From Bacillus sp. RO3 (GTDB taxonomy: Bacteria; Bacillota; Bacilli; Bacillales; Bacillaceae_B): a DNA stretch of 64,000 nucleotides. Location: positions 62,001 to 126,000 of the forward strand of contig NZ_JAAXCV010000023.1 of assembly GCF_012911895.1 (NCBI RefSeq). The letters run 5' to 3'. Made by a program: the position numbers and the translations under genes. Positions 18,902 to 29,672 of the stretch are shown here, in pieces (position 1 is the first letter of the stretch; the number at the start of each line of letters is the position of its first letter). A model generated the notes under the pieces. The model worked only from the letters and a program-made list of their open reading frames with translations. It made no database searches and had not been told where the DNA came from.

Positions 18902-19437
18902 GACGAACGACCCGCTACCCTGTAGACGGAGCAAATTCCCTATGGCATGTGTATAAAACCGTACCTTTCGGGAAGGTCGTTAAAAACTTCATCGTCATTC
19001 AACTTGCGAGGTACACACCCTTTTTGGGGATGAAAAACTGGCTGTACAAGACGTTTCTAAAGATGAAGATCGGTGAACACACATCATTCGCTCTGATGGT
19101 GATGCTCGACGTGATGTTTCCAGAGAAAATATCGGTGGGGCGTAACACGGTGATCGGATACAATACGACGATCCTTGCCCATGAATATTTAATCAAGGAA
19201 TACCGATTGGGTGATGTGGAAATAGGGTCGGAAGTGATGATCGGTGCCAACACCACGATCTTACCGGGGGTGAAGATCGGTGACGGGGCCATCGTATCAG
19301 CGGGAACCCTCGTACATAAAGACGTCCCGGCAGGAGCCTTCGTGGGCGGAAATCCCATGGGGATCATCTACACCAAAGAAGAACTGGCCGAACGCTGGCA
19401 AGAAGATGCCATCTACGGATTGAAAAGAGAAGAATAA
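18898..19437 (+). CDS. yvoF: Hexapeptide-repeat acyltransferase YvoF
   Basis: 179-residue left-handed beta-helix acetyltransferase-like protein. Hexapeptide turns are visible from about residue 80 on ([62 protein letters not shown]). Acceptor unknown; this lineage resembles the maltose/nodulation-type O-acetyltransferases. Coupled to ppaX by a 4-base overlap, last gene before a strong terminator. Confidence 0.85.
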   Translation: MRRTTRYPVDGANSLWHVYKTVPFGKVVKNFIVIQLARYTPFLGMKNWLYKTFLKMKIGEHTSFALMVMLDVMFPEKISVGRNTVIGYNTTILAHEYLIKEYRLGDVEIGSEVMIGANTTILPGVKIGDGAIVSAGTLVHKDVPAGAFVGGNPMGIIYTKEELAERWQEDAIYGLKREE

Positions 19438-19440
19438 GGG

Positions 19441-19480
19441 AAAAGGCAAAAATAGATTGTGATCTATTTTTGCCTTTTTT
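19441..19480 (+). terminator. Terminator after hprK-yvoF group
   Basis: AAAAGGCAAAAATAGAT pairs with ATCTATTTTTGCCTTTT over a TGTG loop, followed by a T run. Confidence 0.92.
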
Positions 19481-19616
19481 GTTTTTGTAGATGAATGGAT
19501 TTTTAGAATAGCAGCCATGTGTACGGCTAAAGATTTTTATATGTATGAATTGAACAATACAACGTAGTGAGCACGACACTGAAATCATCCATCTCATTAA
19601 AAAACCTATCAAACGG

Positions 19617-19645
19617 TTGACGAATAAAAAAAGAAACGCTAAACT
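19617..19645 (+). promoter_or_regulatory. Putative sigma-A promoter of the his operon
   Basis: TTGACG, 17 bases, TAAACT, 120 bases upstream of hisZ. A CGCTAA / TTAGCG inverted pair brackets the presumed start site (19638-19676). No T-box is visible in the leader. Confidence 0.6.
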
Positions 19646-19765
19646 ACAAATAACTTTATTTTATTAGCACATTAGCGAACTAAAGGATTTCTGAATAATC
19701 GAGAATTAGTAGCAATCCCTGTATCGGGGAAAAATAGATGAATTAATACGCCAAAGGTGGTTCTT

Positions 19766-20953
19766 ATGACAAAGTTATTTATGTTCGAGAAGCCATTGGG
19801 AATGAGAGATACATTTCCTGATTTGTACGAAATCAAAGATCAGACAAAAAAGAAAATGGAACAGGGAATGAAGCTGTGGGGATACAGATTCATTGAAACT
19901 CCAAGTCTTGAGTATTATGAAACCGTGGGTGAGGCATCGGCGATACTGGATCAGCAGCTATTCAAGCTTCTCGATCAACAGGGGCATACCCTTGTGTTGA
20001 GACCGGATATGACAGCGCCCATCGCCCGGATTGCCGCCTCGAAATTATTAAAACAAGAAGCGCCCCTCCGGCTGGCCTACTCAAATTCAGTATTCAGGGC
20101 ACAGCAGCGGGAAGGCGGACGTCCTGCCGAATTCGAACAGGTCGGTGTAGAGTGTATCGGTGATGATTCCGTCAGTGCAGATGCAGAAGTGATCGCGCTT
20201 ATGGTATCTGTTTTAAAACAAGCAGGATTGGATAACTTTAAGATTTCCATCGGACATATTGGATTTGTTCAGGACCTTTTCACACAAATCGTCGGAACAG
20301 AAGAGCGTGCAAATACACTGCGAAGATTTCTATATGAGAAAAATTATGTAGGGTATCGTCAGCATGTTCATGAACTGGCCCTATCGTCCATCGATAAAGA
20401 GCGGCTTTTCCGTTTCCTCCAATTAAGGGGGCCTGAAAACGTATTGTCAGAAGCCCATTCTCTCTTAGAAGGTGAAAAAGGATTTCACGCCCTTGATCAG
20501 CTCCAGGAGCTCTGGAATATTTTAAAGGATTACGAAGTGGAGCAATACGTGAAGTTCGACTTGAGCCTTGTGAGCCACATGAGCTATTATTCCGGGATTC
20601 TGTTTGAAGTGTACGGAGAAAATGTCGGATTTGCGATTGGAAATGGAGGACGCTATAACAAGCTCCTTGAGAAGTTTGGGAAGAATTCCGGTGCCACAGG
20701 TTTTGGACTGCGTCTTGATTACGTGCTGGAAGCGATGCAGGTACAGCTGGCTTCATCTCTGCAGCAATGCGTGCTATTCAGTGATGAAAGAAGGAAAGAA
20801 GCCATCGGTCTTGCCAGGGAACTCCGTAGTGAGGGAGTCGAGGTCGTTCTTCAGAACTGGAAGGGCGTCGGGGACGTGGATGAGTTCACGAAGGGGTTCA
20901 GCCATGTTCATTTCGTGGTGGGACAGGACCGGAAAGGCGGTGAAACTTCATGA
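19766..20953 (+). CDS. hisZ: HisZ, ATP-phosphoribosyltransferase regulatory subunit
   Basis: HisRS-like paralogue without aminoacylation function that pairs with short HisG, 395 residues. Class II synthetase core features remain: N-terminal [15 protein letters not shown], motif 2 [14 protein letters not shown]...[20 protein letters not shown], and motif 3-like [24 protein letters not shown] 19766 follows AAAGGTGG; the GTG at 19757 lies within that site. First gene of the his operon; its stop overlaps hisG by four bases. Confidence 0.93.
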   Translation: MTKLFMFEKPLGMRDTFPDLYEIKDQTKKKMEQGMKLWGYRFIETPSLEYYETVGEASAILDQQLFKLLDQQGHTLVLRPDMTAPIARIAASKLLKQEAPLRLAYSNSVFRAQQREGGRPAEFEQVGVECIGDDSVSADAEVIALMVSVLKQAGLDNFKISIGHIGFVQDLFTQIVGTEERANTLRRFLYEKNYVGYRQHVHELALSSIDKERLFRFLQLRGPENVLSEAHSLLEGEKGFHALDQLQELWNILKDYEVEQYVKFDLSLVSHMSYYSGILFEVYGENVGFAIGNGGRYNKLLEKFGKNSGATGFGLRLDYVLEAMQVQLASSLQQCVLFSDERRKEAIGLARELRSEGVEVVLQNWKGVGDVDEFTKGFSHVHFVVGQDRKGGETS

Positions 20954-21573
20954 GCGCGTTAACCATTGCCATGCCCAAGGGCAGGATTTTCGAGGAAGCG
21001 GTAGAATTATTGAGGAAGGCAGATTATCAATTGCCTCCTGAATTCGATGATTCGAGAAAGCTGATCATCGAGGTTCCAGAGGAGAATTTACGATTCATCC
21101 TGGCAAAGCCCATGGATGTTCCCACTTATGTAGAGCATGGAGTCGCGGATCTCGGGATTGCCGGGAAGGACGTTATGCTTGAAGAAGAACGGGATGTGTA
21201 CGAGCTGTTGGATTTACGGATCAGTGGCTGTTATCTGGCTGTAGCCGGATTGCCGAACACAAAAATGAGCGATGTGGCACCGAAAATTGCAACGAAGTAT
21301 CCGAATGTGGCATCATCCTATTTCCGCGAGCAGGGGGAGCAGGTCGAGATCATCAAGCTGAACGGTTCCATTGAACTGGCTCCATTGATCGGACTTGCCG
21401 ATCGCATCGTCGATATCGTTTCCACGGGACGGACCTTGAAGGAAAATGGCCTGGTGGAATACGAAACCATCGTTAACATCACATCCAGACTCATCGTTAA
21501 CCCAGTAAGCTACCGCATGAAAGACGAAAAAATCGAAGATCTCGTCACCCGTCTGACGCGCATCATCGGGTGA
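20950..21573 (+). CDS. hisG: HisG, ATP phosphoribosyltransferase (short form)
   Basis: Catalyses the committed step of histidine synthesis, ATP plus PRPP to phosphoribosyl-ATP. At 207 residues it is the short HisG lacking the C-terminal allosteric domain, which requires HisZ; hisZ is immediately upstream. The phosphate-binding signature [14 protein letters not shown] is present near residues 155-168. Followed by an unusual 226-base repeat-filled gap before hisD. Confidence 0.95.
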   Translation: MSALTIAMPKGRIFEEAVELLRKADYQLPPEFDDSRKLIIEVPEENLRFILAKPMDVPTYVEHGVADLGIAGKDVMLEEERDVYELLDLRISGCYLAVAGLPNTKMSDVAPKIATKYPNVASSYFREQGEQVEIIKLNGSIELAPLIGLADRIVDIVSTGRTLKENGLVEYETIVNITSRLIVNPVSYRMKDEKIEDLVTRLTRIIG

Positions 21574-21574
21574 A

Positions 21575-21777
21575 GGGGACGGACCTTGCCAGGAGCAGGT
21601 CAATAAAGGGGTAAAAGGGGACGGACCTTGCCAGAAGCAGGTCAATAAAGGAATATCAACGCGATTAACGAGAAAGGGAGGGTCGGAAAGCTTGCTTTAA
21701 CCGGGCAAGGTCCGTCCCTCCAGCTAAAGATTACATAGGGAATGGGGCATCTGCAGTTGAATGCAGGTCCGTCCCTC
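21575..21777 (+). repeat. GGGACGGACC palindromic repeat array in hisG-hisD gap
   Basis: Two tandem 35-bp direct repeats (21575-21609 and 21617-21651, one mismatch) each begin GGGGACGGACCTTGCCAG. Two inverted partners follow: GCAAGGTCCGTCCCTCC (21705-21721) and GCAGGTCCGTCCCTC (21763-21777). Each 5' copy can pair with either 3' copy, giving alternative long-range hairpins. Related hairpins occur at 23082-23113 and 26474-26517 in the same operon. Confidence 0.85.
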
Positions 21778-21799
21778 TCAAAAGGCTGGTGAATATGGG

Positions 21800-23077
21800 A
21801 TGAAGATCATTAAGGATATTAGGGGGGCGTCGATAAAGCGTTCGGTGGATAGTGGTACTGAGGAGCAGCTGAAAGCAGTTCAGGGGATCATTTCTTCTGT
21901 TAAGGAACGTGGAGACGCCGCCGTACATGGGTATACAGAGAAATTTGACGGCGTCCGGTTGGAGAATTTGAAGGTTTCACAGACGGAGATCGAGGAGGCA
22001 TTCGCTTCTCTGGACTCAGAGATGATCTCGATCATTGAGGAAGCAGCGGAGAATATCCGTGACTTTCATGAGAAGCAGAAAAGGTCCTCTTGGTTTACTA
22101 CACATGAGGATGGAACGATGCTTGGTCAAAAGATGACGCCCCTTGATTCGGTTGGGGTGTATGTGCCGGGGGGGACGGCTGCCTATCCTTCCTCCGTGTT
22201 GATGAATGTCCTGCCTGCTAAAGTGGCGGGAGTCAGACGAATCACGATGGTTTCTCCTCCTGATCAGGACGGTAAGCTGTCGGCCGGCGTGCTGGTGGCG
22301 GCTAAAACAGCCGGAGTGGAAGATATTTATAAAGTGGGCGGCGCCCAGGCAGTAGCAGCACTTGCCTATGGTACGGAATCCATTCCCCCGGTGGACAAGA
22401 TAACAGGTCCGGGTAATATCTATGTGGCCCTGGCCAAACGGGAAGTATTCGGGGATGTTGATATTGATATGATTGCAGGTCCCAGTGAAATCGTAATCCT
22501 GGCCGATGAAGATCAGCGTGCAGATGAAATCGCCGCCGACCTCTTGTCACAGGCTGAGCACGATGTTTTTGCGTCTGCGGTCCTTGTGACCCACTCCAGT
22601 GCACTTGCCGAAGCGGTTTCTATAGAAGTTGAACGTCAGCTGGATCTTCTACCACGGAAAGACATTGCCCGCCGATCCATCCATGATTACGGAGCGATCT
22701 ACGTGACTAGGGATATGGGGGAAGCCATCGATGTGGTCAATGAGCTTGCTGCGGAGCATTTGGAGATCCTGACAGAGAAGCCATTTGAAACGATGGCAAA
22801 AATCCGTCATGCAGGTGCGATCTTCCTTGGACGCTACAGCTCTGAGCCGGTGGGGGACTATTTTGCCGGTCCGAATCACGTTCTGCCGACGAATGGGACA
22901 GCCCGCTTCTCGAGTCCGTTGAATGTGGATGAATTTATGAAAAAGACGAGTGTCATTTCCTATAGCGAAACCGCACTGAAGCAAAACTATCAAAAAATCG
23001 CGAAACTTGCCCGCCTGGAGGGACTGGAAGCCCACGCAAGGGCAGTGGAAATTCGATTCCATAAAGAAGAGAAATAA
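21800..23077 (+). CDS. hisD: Histidinol dehydrogenase HisD
   Basis: Zinc enzyme performing the last two oxidations, histidinol to histidine, 425 residues. The family core [16 protein letters not shown] then [15 protein letters not shown] (~205-240) and the zinc/substrate segment LLSQAEHD are present. I start at ATG 21800 (MKIIKDIRG), matching family N termini; the frame is open upstream to 21761, but that extension encodes the palindromic repeat. The ribosome site (GGCTGGTG) is modest, so output may depend on the adjacent repeat structure. Confidence 0.94.
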   Translation: MKIIKDIRGASIKRSVDSGTEEQLKAVQGIISSVKERGDAAVHGYTEKFDGVRLENLKVSQTEIEEAFASLDSEMISIIEEAAENIRDFHEKQKRSSWFTTHEDGTMLGQKMTPLDSVGVYVPGGTAAYPSSVLMNVLPAKVAGVRRITMVSPPDQDGKLSAGVLVAAKTAGVEDIYKVGGAQAVAALAYGTESIPPVDKITGPGNIYVALAKREVFGDVDIDMIAGPSEIVILADEDQRADEIAADLLSQAEHDVFASAVLVTHSSALAEAVSIEVERQLDLLPRKDIARRSIHDYGAIYVTRDMGEAIDVVNELAAEHLEILTEKPFETMAKIRHAGAIFLGRYSSEPVGDYFAGPNHVLPTNGTARFSSPLNVDEFMKKTSVISYSETALKQNYQKIAKLARLEGLEAHARAVEIRFHKEEK

Positions 23078-23081
23078 GGAT

Positions 23082-23113
23082 GAGGGACGGACCTCTGGCA
23101 GGTCCGCCCCTCC
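23082..23113 (+). repeat. GGGACGGACC hairpin between hisD and hisB
   Basis: GAGGGACGGACCT pairs with AGGTCCGCCCCTC (one A-C mismatch) over a CTGGC loop. It fills most of the 57-base hisD-hisB gap. No T run, so not a classic terminator. Confidence 0.8.
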
Positions 23114-23134
23114 AGGATAAAGGAGGACATCACG

Positions 23135-23719
23135 GTGAGAAGTGCAGAGATTGTGCGAAAGACGAATGAGACCGATATCCGGTTGAGTTTCGGGATTGAT
23201 GGAGAGGGAAACGCGGAGATTGAGACGGGTGTTCCGTTTATGAGTCATATGCTGGATCTCTTTACGAAGCATGGACAGTTTGATTGTACGATTGACGCGA
23301 ATGGGGATATTGAGGTCGATGACCATCACACAACGGAAGATATCGGGATTTGCCTGGGACAGGCATTACTTGAATCCCTTGGCGATAAAAGAGGAATCAA
23401 GCGTTACGGATCGGCCATGGTTCCCATGGATGAAGCCCTTGCCCAGGTTGTGGTGGATCTGAGTAACAGGCCCCACCTTGAATTCCGCGCTGAACTTCCA
23501 AGTCAGAAGGTCGGGACCTTCGATACGGAGCTTGTTCATGAATTTCTATGGAAGCTTGCCCTTGAAGCCCGGATGAATCTGCATGTCATCGTTCATTACG
23601 GACATAACACACACCATATCATTGAAGCGATCTTTAAAGCACTGGGCCGTGCCCTTGATGAGGCGACTACCATCGATCCCCGTGTCAAAGGGGTTCCGTC
23701 AACGAAAGGAATGTTATAA
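23135..23719 (+). CDS. hisB: Imidazoleglycerol-phosphate dehydratase HisB
   Basis: Monofunctional IGP dehydratase, 194 residues. The two manganese-binding signatures are visible: DHHTTEDIGICLGQAL (~66-81) and GHNTHHIIEAIFKALGRAL (~152-170). GTG start six bases after AAGGAGGACA. Follows the hisD-hisB hairpin. Confidence 0.95.
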   Translation: MRSAEIVRKTNETDIRLSFGIDGEGNAEIETGVPFMSHMLDLFTKHGQFDCTIDANGDIEVDDHHTTEDIGICLGQALLESLGDKRGIKRYGSAMVPMDEALAQVVVDLSNRPHLEFRAELPSQKVGTFDTELVHEFLWKLALEARMNLHVIVHYGHNTHHIIEAIFKALGRALDEATTIDPRVKGVPSTKGML

Positions 23720-23722
23720 TTC

Positions 23723-24358
23723 ATGATCGGTATCGTAGATTATGGAATGGGAAATCTGTTCAGTGTCAGCAAAGCACTTGAACGCCTGAACGTTCCCTAC
23801 TTCATCAGTGATCAACAGAAGGAATTATTGGATGCAGATGGATTGATTTTACCAGGGGTAGGAGCATTCAAGGATGCCATGAAGCTGCTTGAAAACACTC
23901 ATTTAAAAGAAACCATCCTCACGTTCGCCGAAAGTGGGAAGCCTCTTTTAGGCATCTGCCTGGGCATGCAGCTCTTATTTGAAAAAAGCAGGGAGAATGG
24001 GGAAACGAAAGGGCTCGCCCTTTTACCCGGTGAAGTGGTTCGCATCCCAAAACAGGACAGTCAGGGAATCTCCTATAAGGTTCCTCACATGGGATGGAAT
24101 CTTCTCAGTTATCAAAAGGATTCCCTCCTTTTAAAAGGGTTGACAGAAGGCTATGTATACTTCGTTCACTCTTACTATGTCCAAGAAGGGTCTAAAGACG
24201 TGACTGTGGCAAGCGCAGGATATGCAGGAGTTGACATTCCGGCAGTCGTGAGTCGGGATAATATATATGGCATGCAGTTTCACCCTGAAAAGAGCGGTGA
24301 ACTTGGAATGAAGCTGTTAGAAAACTTTACAAAACGAGTGAAGGAGAGGGTCTCATGA
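23723..24358 (+). CDS. hisH: HisH, glutamine amidotransferase of IGP synthase
   Basis: Glutaminase subunit that feeds ammonia to HisF, 211 residues, class I amidotransferase. Catalytic cysteine in [11 protein letters not shown] (~80) and the His/Glu pair in [12 protein letters not shown] (~187). Starts three bases after the hisB stop; its own stop overlaps hisA by four bases. Confidence 0.95.
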   Translation: MIGIVDYGMGNLFSVSKALERLNVPYFISDQQKELLDADGLILPGVGAFKDAMKLLENTHLKETILTFAESGKPLLGICLGMQLLFEKSRENGETKGLALLPGEVVRIPKQDSQGISYKVPHMGWNLLSYQKDSLLLKGLTEGYVYFVHSYYVQEGSKDVTVASAGYAGVDIPAVVSRDNIYGMQFHPEKSGELGMKLLENFTKRVKERVS

Positions 24359-25089
24359 GCTTTACAATCTATCCTGCCATTGATATGAGGGGCGGCAAGT
24401 GTGTACGTCTCGTTCAAGGTGACTATAATCAGGAAACGATTTATGGAGACTCTCCGTTTGAAATGGCCAAAAAGTTCGCCGAAGAAGGAGCCGAGTGGAT
24501 CCATATGGTAGATCTTGATGGGGCAAAGGAAGGCTCCCGGATCAATGATGAATTCGTCATTGCCGTTGCTGAAAAGCTTGATGCCAAGGTGCAAATCGGC
24601 GGCGGCATCCGTTCCAGAGAAGATATCGAACACTATCTGAACCGGGGGGTGGATCGTGTCATCATCGGCAGTATCGCTGTTTCCAACACAGCTTTAGTAA
24701 AGGAATGGCTTGCAGAATATGGAGAAAAAATTGCCATAGGACTTGATGCCAAAGATGGTTATGTCGCCACACACGGTTGGCTGGAAACCTCGTCCCGGAA
24801 AGCTGTCGACCTTGGAAAGGAGCTGGCAGACGCAGGGGCCGAGACGTTCATATTCACCGATATCGCCACAGACGGAATGCTGACTGGTCCCAACGTGGAA
24901 GCGGTCGTGGAGATGGCCGAACAAACGGGTAAATCAGTCATTGCGTCTGGAGGGATCAGTTCTCTTGAGGACTTGGAAACGTTGAAAAAATATGAGAACA
25001 GAGGAGTTTCCGGAGCGATTTGCGGTAAAGCCCTTTATACAGGAAAGTTCACGGTGAGAGAGGCAGTAAATGAGGTGAAGTCATGTTAA
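24355..25089 (+). CDS. hisA: HisA, ProFAR isomerase
   Basis: TIM-barrel isomerase of 5'-ProFAR, 244 residues. N-terminal catalytic Asp segment [17 protein letters not shown], and second-half catalytic Asp in [14 protein letters not shown]; two phosphate-binding half-barrel glycine motifs (GGGIRS, ASGGIS). Start overlaps hisH, end overlaps hisF by seven bases. Confidence 0.95.
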   Translation: MSFTIYPAIDMRGGKCVRLVQGDYNQETIYGDSPFEMAKKFAEEGAEWIHMVDLDGAKEGSRINDEFVIAVAEKLDAKVQIGGGIRSREDIEHYLNRGVDRVIIGSIAVSNTALVKEWLAEYGEKIAIGLDAKDGYVATHGWLETSSRKAVDLGKELADAGAETFIFTDIATDGMLTGPNVEAVVEMAEQTGKSVIASGGISSLEDLETLKKYENRGVSGAICGKALYTGKFTVREAVNEVKSC

Positions 25090-25841
25090 CAAAACGGATC
25101 GTCCCGTGTTTGGATGTAAAGGATGGACGTGTGGTAAAAGGCATTCAATTTGTGGAGCTGCGGGATGCGGGCGACCCAGTGGAGCTTGCCAAAGTATATG
25201 ATGAACAGGGAGCGGATGAGCTCGTATTCCTGGATATTTCCGCGTCCCATGAAGGGCGGAAGACCATGGTTGAAGTCGTCCGGCATGTGGCAGCTGAACT
25301 TGCGATTCCCTTTACAGTAGGTGGCGGGATCCATTCAGTCGAAGACATGAAAGCCCTCCTCCGGGCTGGTGCAGACAAGGTGTCTCTTAATACTGCTGCC
25401 GTTCTGCGCCCCAAGCTTGTCCGTGAAGGGGCGGATTACTTCGGTTCTCAATGCATCGTGGTGGCAATCGATGCCAAGTATGACGAAGAGAGTGGTGGCT
25501 TCAAGGTGTACACTCATGGAGGCCGAAAGCTGAAAGATCTGGATGCAGTCGAATGGGCGAAAGAAGTGGAATCCCTTGGGGCTGGAGAACTATTACTGAC
25601 CAGCATGGACAGTGACGGGGAGAAGCAGGGATTTAACCTTGCCCTTACGAAGGCCGTCAGCGAAGCCGTATCGATTCCCGTCATTGCTTCAGGCGGTGCT
25701 GGAAATGCCGGTCATTTCAAAGAAGTCTTTACAGAAGGCAAAGCCGATGCTGCCCTCGCAGCCTCCATTTTTCATTATAAAGAAACGAGTGTAGAAGAAG
25801 TGAAAAGCTACCTAAGAGAGCAGGAGGTGCATGTGCGATGA
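25083..25841 (+). CDS. hisF: HisF, IGP synthase cyclase subunit
   Basis: TIM-barrel cyclase that makes imidazoleglycerol phosphate and AICAR, 252 residues. Catalytic Asp11 in [13 protein letters not shown] and Asp near residue 130 in [15 protein letters not shown]. Overlaps hisA upstream (7 bases) and hisI downstream (4 bases). Confidence 0.95.
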   Translation: MLTKRIVPCLDVKDGRVVKGIQFVELRDAGDPVELAKVYDEQGADELVFLDISASHEGRKTMVEVVRHVAAELAIPFTVGGGIHSVEDMKALLRAGADKVSLNTAAVLRPKLVREGADYFGSQCIVVAIDAKYDEESGGFKVYTHGGRKLKDLDAVEWAKEVESLGAGELLLTSMDSDGEKQGFNLALTKAVSEAVSIPVIASGGAGNAGHFKEVFTEGKADAALAASIFHYKETSVEEVKSYLREQEVHVR

Positions 25842-26467
25842 AAGATGTCGATTGGATTTCATCCGTGAAGTACGATGACAAAGGCCTGGTGCCTGCCATC
25901 GTTCAGGACGTTCGCACAAAAGAAGTGTTAACACTGGCTTATATGAATGAAGTATCCCTCAAGAAAACAGTGGAGACAGGGGAAACATGGTTTTATTCCC
26001 GTTCACGGCAGGAATTGTGGCATAAAGGAGAAACAAGCGGGAACACCCAATCGGTCCGAAACATCACATGGGACTGCGACAAAGATGCCCTCCTCCTCCT
26101 TGTGGATAAAAAGGGACCTGCCTGTCACACAGGTAAGGAAAGCTGCTTCCACGAAAGAGTATTTGGTGAAAGAGAATCATCAACCGAAAATATCCTGCTC
26201 ACTCTGGAGAAGCTCATTGAAGAGCGCGAAATCCACCGTCCTGAGGGAGCGTATACAACGTACCTGTTCGAAGAAGGAGTAGACAAAATCCTTAAAAAAG
26301 TGGGCGAAGAAGCGTCAGAAGTGATCATTGCCGCGAAGAACAGGGATCAAGAGGAACTGAAATGGGAAGTCGCAGACCTCTTCTACCACATCCTCGTCCT
26401 ATTAAGAGAACAAAAACTTCCACTTCAGGATATCTTAGGCGTCCTCGTGGAACGTCATAATAAATAA
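25838..26467 (+). CDS. hisI: HisI(E), PRA cyclohydrolase / PR-ATP pyrophosphatase
   Basis: Bifunctional fusion, 209 residues, for steps two and three of histidine synthesis. N-terminal PRA-CH domain with WHKGETSGN, and zinc ligands in DCDKDALL and [10 protein letters not shown]-terminal PRA-PH (MazG-like) helical domain with [12 protein letters not shown] and EVADLFYH. Last gene of the operon; a 19-bp palindrome follows. Confidence 0.95.
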   Translation: MKDVDWISSVKYDDKGLVPAIVQDVRTKEVLTLAYMNEVSLKKTVETGETWFYSRSRQELWHKGETSGNTQSVRNITWDCDKDALLLLVDKKGPACHTGKESCFHERVFGERESSTENILLTLEKLIEEREIHRPEGAYTTYLFEEGVDKILKKVGEEASEVIIAAKNRDQEELKWEVADLFYHILVLLREQKLPLQDILGVLVERHNK

Positions 26468-26473
26468 CTCACA

Positions 26474-26517
26474 GAGGGACGGACCTTTGCGCACGTGGGC
26501 GCAAAGGTCCGTCCCTC
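26474..26517. repeat. 19-bp perfect palindrome after hisI (GGGACGGACC family)
   Basis: GAGGGACGGACCTTTGCGC pairs perfectly with GCGCAAAGGTCCGTCCCTC around ACGTGG. It sits six bases after the hisI stop and has A-rich rather than T-rich flanks, so it may protect the 3' end or end transcription weakly. Confidence 0.85.
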
Positions 26518-26549
26518 AAAATATGGTAGTTTAGTACAGGGGTGTTGTA

Positions 26550-26558
26550 TGATATACT
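26550..26558 (+). promoter_or_regulatory. Extended -10 promoter for the TPR gene
   Basis: TGATATACT is an extended -10 (TGnTATACT) 37 bases before the start codon; the -35 region is weak. Confidence 0.45.
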
Positions 26559-26594
26559 ACTGTAGTTATACTATGAACGTTTCGGAGGACTTTG

Positions 26595-28103
26595 ATGAGA
26601 AAAGGGTCAAAACTAGGAAGTGAAGAAGCGAAAGTGTTGTCTTTTGTCCCGACTGGCGAGTATTACTACAACAAAGGGATGAAAGCTTATCAACGTCGAG
26701 AGCTTAAGAAATCATTAAAATATTTAAATAGAGCATATCAATTGGAGCCGATAGAACCGATGATTGCCTGTCAATTATCGATGGTGTATACAGAGCTTGG
26801 TGAATACAAGCGTTCCAATGATTTATTGCATCAGATTTTAGATGGACTCGATCCCCATATGTCTGAATGTCATTACTTTTTAGCTAATAATTATGCCCAT
26901 TTAGGCTTATTTAAAGAGGCGTACGAACAGGTTTCAGCCTATCTTGACAAAGAAGAGTACGGTGAATTCGTCGAGGACGCAGAAGACTTGTTAGAGCTGC
27001 TGGAACTGGATTCCGATCTGATTGTGGACGATTTATACGAGCATGATGAGCTGATCGTCCAACAGGAAAAGGCACGAGAGCTCCTGGAGTCAGGGAATTT
27101 TCAAAAAGCTGTCGATACACTGCAGAAGGTGATTCAGGATTATCCTGAATTCTGGTCCGCCTATAATAATCTGGCACTTGCCTACTTCTATTTAGGGGAA
27201 GTCGAGCAAGCTGCTGCTACGTTAGAAGAGGTGCTCGAGAAGAACCCCGGTAATCTGCATGCCCTATGCAATACGGCTGTTTTCTATTTCTACCAGAAGC
27301 GCCATGACGAGCTGGATGAACTGATAAAGGGGCTTGAGAAGGTCCGTCCCTTACTTCATGAGCATCGTTACAAGCTGGGGGCGACATTTGCCCTGATCGG
27401 CCATTCGAAGCGGGCGTATGAGTGGTTGAAGTCCCTTCAGAAGATCGGTTTCGAAGGAGATGCGAGCTTCTATTACTGGTTGTCTTATTCTGCTTATGAA
27501 ACAGGTCATGATGATACGGCCCGCAATGCGTGGAAAAAGCTGTTGGAAATCAATCCTGAAAAAGAGGGACTCGAGCCATGGAATGATCAACAGGCAGAGG
27601 GTTTCGAAAATCATGTCACCTCGATTCTGAAGAAGTTGCAGAGTGAGTATACGGAAGAGAAATTATTTGGTCTGTTTTTAACCTCGATTTCTGATCAGCA
27701 AAGGGTCATCCTCACCCATGCCGATTTCTGTGATGTGGAGGATCTGTCCATTGTCGAGAAGGTTTATTTAGCCCAGGTGTTAAATAGTAACGGAAACAGC
27801 TCGATAAAGGTGAATCAGGAGATCGAGAATATGCACCAGGTTGCCCTTTACCTGTATGGGAATCACCGTCCCATCACGAGTGTGGAGTCCGGATTGTTCC
27901 TTACCTGGTTTACCATTGCTTACAGGGGCATTAAGGAAAGGGAAACGTTTAAAAATGCGAAGGCATTTGCAGCGGCAACGGAATACGTCTGGAATCGACT
28001 GAGAAACGAAAAGATCACCAAGAAACAGCTTTGTGACCGGTTTGATGTGTCTGCAAGTACCCTGACTAAATACATTGCTGTGGTGGAAAGCTACCTTCCA
28101 TGA
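26595..28103 (+). CDS. TPR-repeat protein with C-terminal helix-turn-helix (YvcD-like)
   Basis: 502-residue soluble protein, function unknown. Residues ~15-110 and ~165-270 are tetratricopeptide repeats (YYNKGMKAYQRRELKKSLKYLNRAYQLEP, WSAYNNLALAYFYLGEVEQAAATLEEVLEKNP). The extreme C terminus (~460-502, KITKKQLCDRFDVSASTLTKYIAVVE) is a winged-helix-like DNA-binding segment. ATG 26595 is six bases after GGAGG. The position between his and trxB resembles B. subtilis yvcD near the trxB-yvcI-yvcJ block. A scaffold or regulator role is plausible, not shown. Confidence 0.75.
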   Translation: MRKGSKLGSEEAKVLSFVPTGEYYYNKGMKAYQRRELKKSLKYLNRAYQLEPIEPMIACQLSMVYTELGEYKRSNDLLHQILDGLDPHMSECHYFLANNYAHLGLFKEAYEQVSAYLDKEEYGEFVEDAEDLLELLELDSDLIVDDLYEHDELIVQQEKARELLESGNFQKAVDTLQKVIQDYPEFWSAYNNLALAYFYLGEVEQAAATLEEVLEKNPGNLHALCNTAVFYFYQKRHDELDELIKGLEKVRPLLHEHRYKLGATFALIGHSKRAYEWLKSLQKIGFEGDASFYYWLSYSAYETGHDDTARNAWKKLLEINPEKEGLEPWNDQQAEGFENHVTSILKKLQSEYTEEKLFGLFLTSISDQQRVILTHADFCDVEDLSIVEKVYLAQVLNSNGNSSIKVNQEIENMHQVALYLYGNHRPITSVESGLFLTWFTIAYRGIKERETFKNAKAFAAATEYVWNRLRNEKITKKQLCDRFDVSASTLTKYIAVVESYLP

Positions 28104-28157
28104 GCATATTTTTGGACGATATGACCCTGTTTTTTATAGGATAGGTGTAGGAAGTTA

Positions 28158-28205
28158 ATACTATGGTGGAAGAAACGGCACCATCGCGTCCACAATCCAT
28201 AGTAT
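28158..28205. repeat. 9-bp inverted repeat upstream of trxB
   Basis: ATACTATGG (28158-28166) and CCATAGTAT (28197-28205) are perfect complements, with a TGGA / TCCA extension. No T run. A structured leader or an operator for trxB is possible. Confidence 0.5.
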
Positions 28206-28213
28206 TTAAATAA

Positions 28214-29200
<987 letters not shown>

Positions 29201-29207
29201 TAAAGAG

Positions 29208-29247
29208 AAAGCCTTACGGAAGGGAATCCTTCCGTAAGGCTTTTTTT
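29208..29247 (+). terminator. trxB terminator
   Basis: AAAGCCTTACGGAAGG / CCTTCCGTAAGGCTTT stem over GAAT, then a run of T. Confidence 0.93.
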
Positions 29248-29325
29248 GTAAGCAATAAGCCTTTTTCTACTATAAGTTGTTCACTGCTTCCCTAAATAAA
29301 GAGAGCCATATGTTCCATGTAAAGC

Positions 29326-29490
29326 TCACCCTATGCGTCTTTCCCTCTTATGCTTTTTAAACACATACACCAACTCTGACAGTGTAAGCTTCTTCAATCC
29401 TTCATCACATGCTTGATAAACACCTGCTTCTACTAACCGACGAATGTACTGCTGCCTTTCTCTTTCAACGGCTTCACGTAAAAAGGGCAT
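29326..29490 (-). CDS. FbpA-like small basic protein
   Basis: A 54-residue minus-strand gene starting MPFLREAVERERQQYIRR and ending KKHKRERRIG. It resembles the Fur-regulated basic protein FbpA family: the pattern AVERERQQYIRRLVEAGVY followed by LTLSEL matches B. subtilis FbpA (KAVESKRQ.YI..LI.AGVY ... MTLSEL). In B. subtilis FbpA helps the sRNA FsrA in iron sparing. AAAAGGAGTG precedes the ATG; an overlapping ATG four bases earlier gives only six codons. No clear Fur box seen, so iron control is unproven. Divergent from tnrA. Confidence 0.75.
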   Translation of the reverse strand: MPFLREAVERERQQYIRRLVEAGVYQACDEGLKKLTLSELVYVFKKHKRERRIG

Positions 29491-29556
29491 TCATGTTCAC
29501 TCCTTTTGAGTTCTTGTGAAAAGTGTAAAGGGAAGGGAGCTGAAAATCTTCTACTG

Positions 29557-29603
29557 TGTTAAGTTTTCTTCCAATTTAGAATTCTTTGTAAGGTTTTCTA
29601 ACA
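29557..29603 (+). promoter_or_regulatory. TnrA/GlnR operators upstream of tnrA
   Basis: TGTAAGGTTTTCTAACA (29587-29603) matches the TnrA/GlnR consensus TGTNAN7TNACA exactly. TGTTAAGTTTTCTTCCA (29557-29573) matches with one mismatch, 30 bp upstream (three helical turns). Both lie ahead of tnrA, implying autoregulation. Confidence 0.85.
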
Positions 29604-29672
29604 TAATAGTCCAAATGATGAATGATGGCATGTATAATCAAGGTATTCCCTGCTTAGGAGGATGAGGCTACC

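Noticed and set aside
19481-19765. His T-box leader ahead of hisZ
   Set aside because: No T-box core sequence, specifier loop or antiterminator/terminator pair was found between the promoter and hisZ.
21575-26517. CRISPR-like array in the his operon
   Set aside because: Repeats are few, irregularly spaced, inverted as well as direct, and have no cas genes; they fit palindromic interspersed elements.
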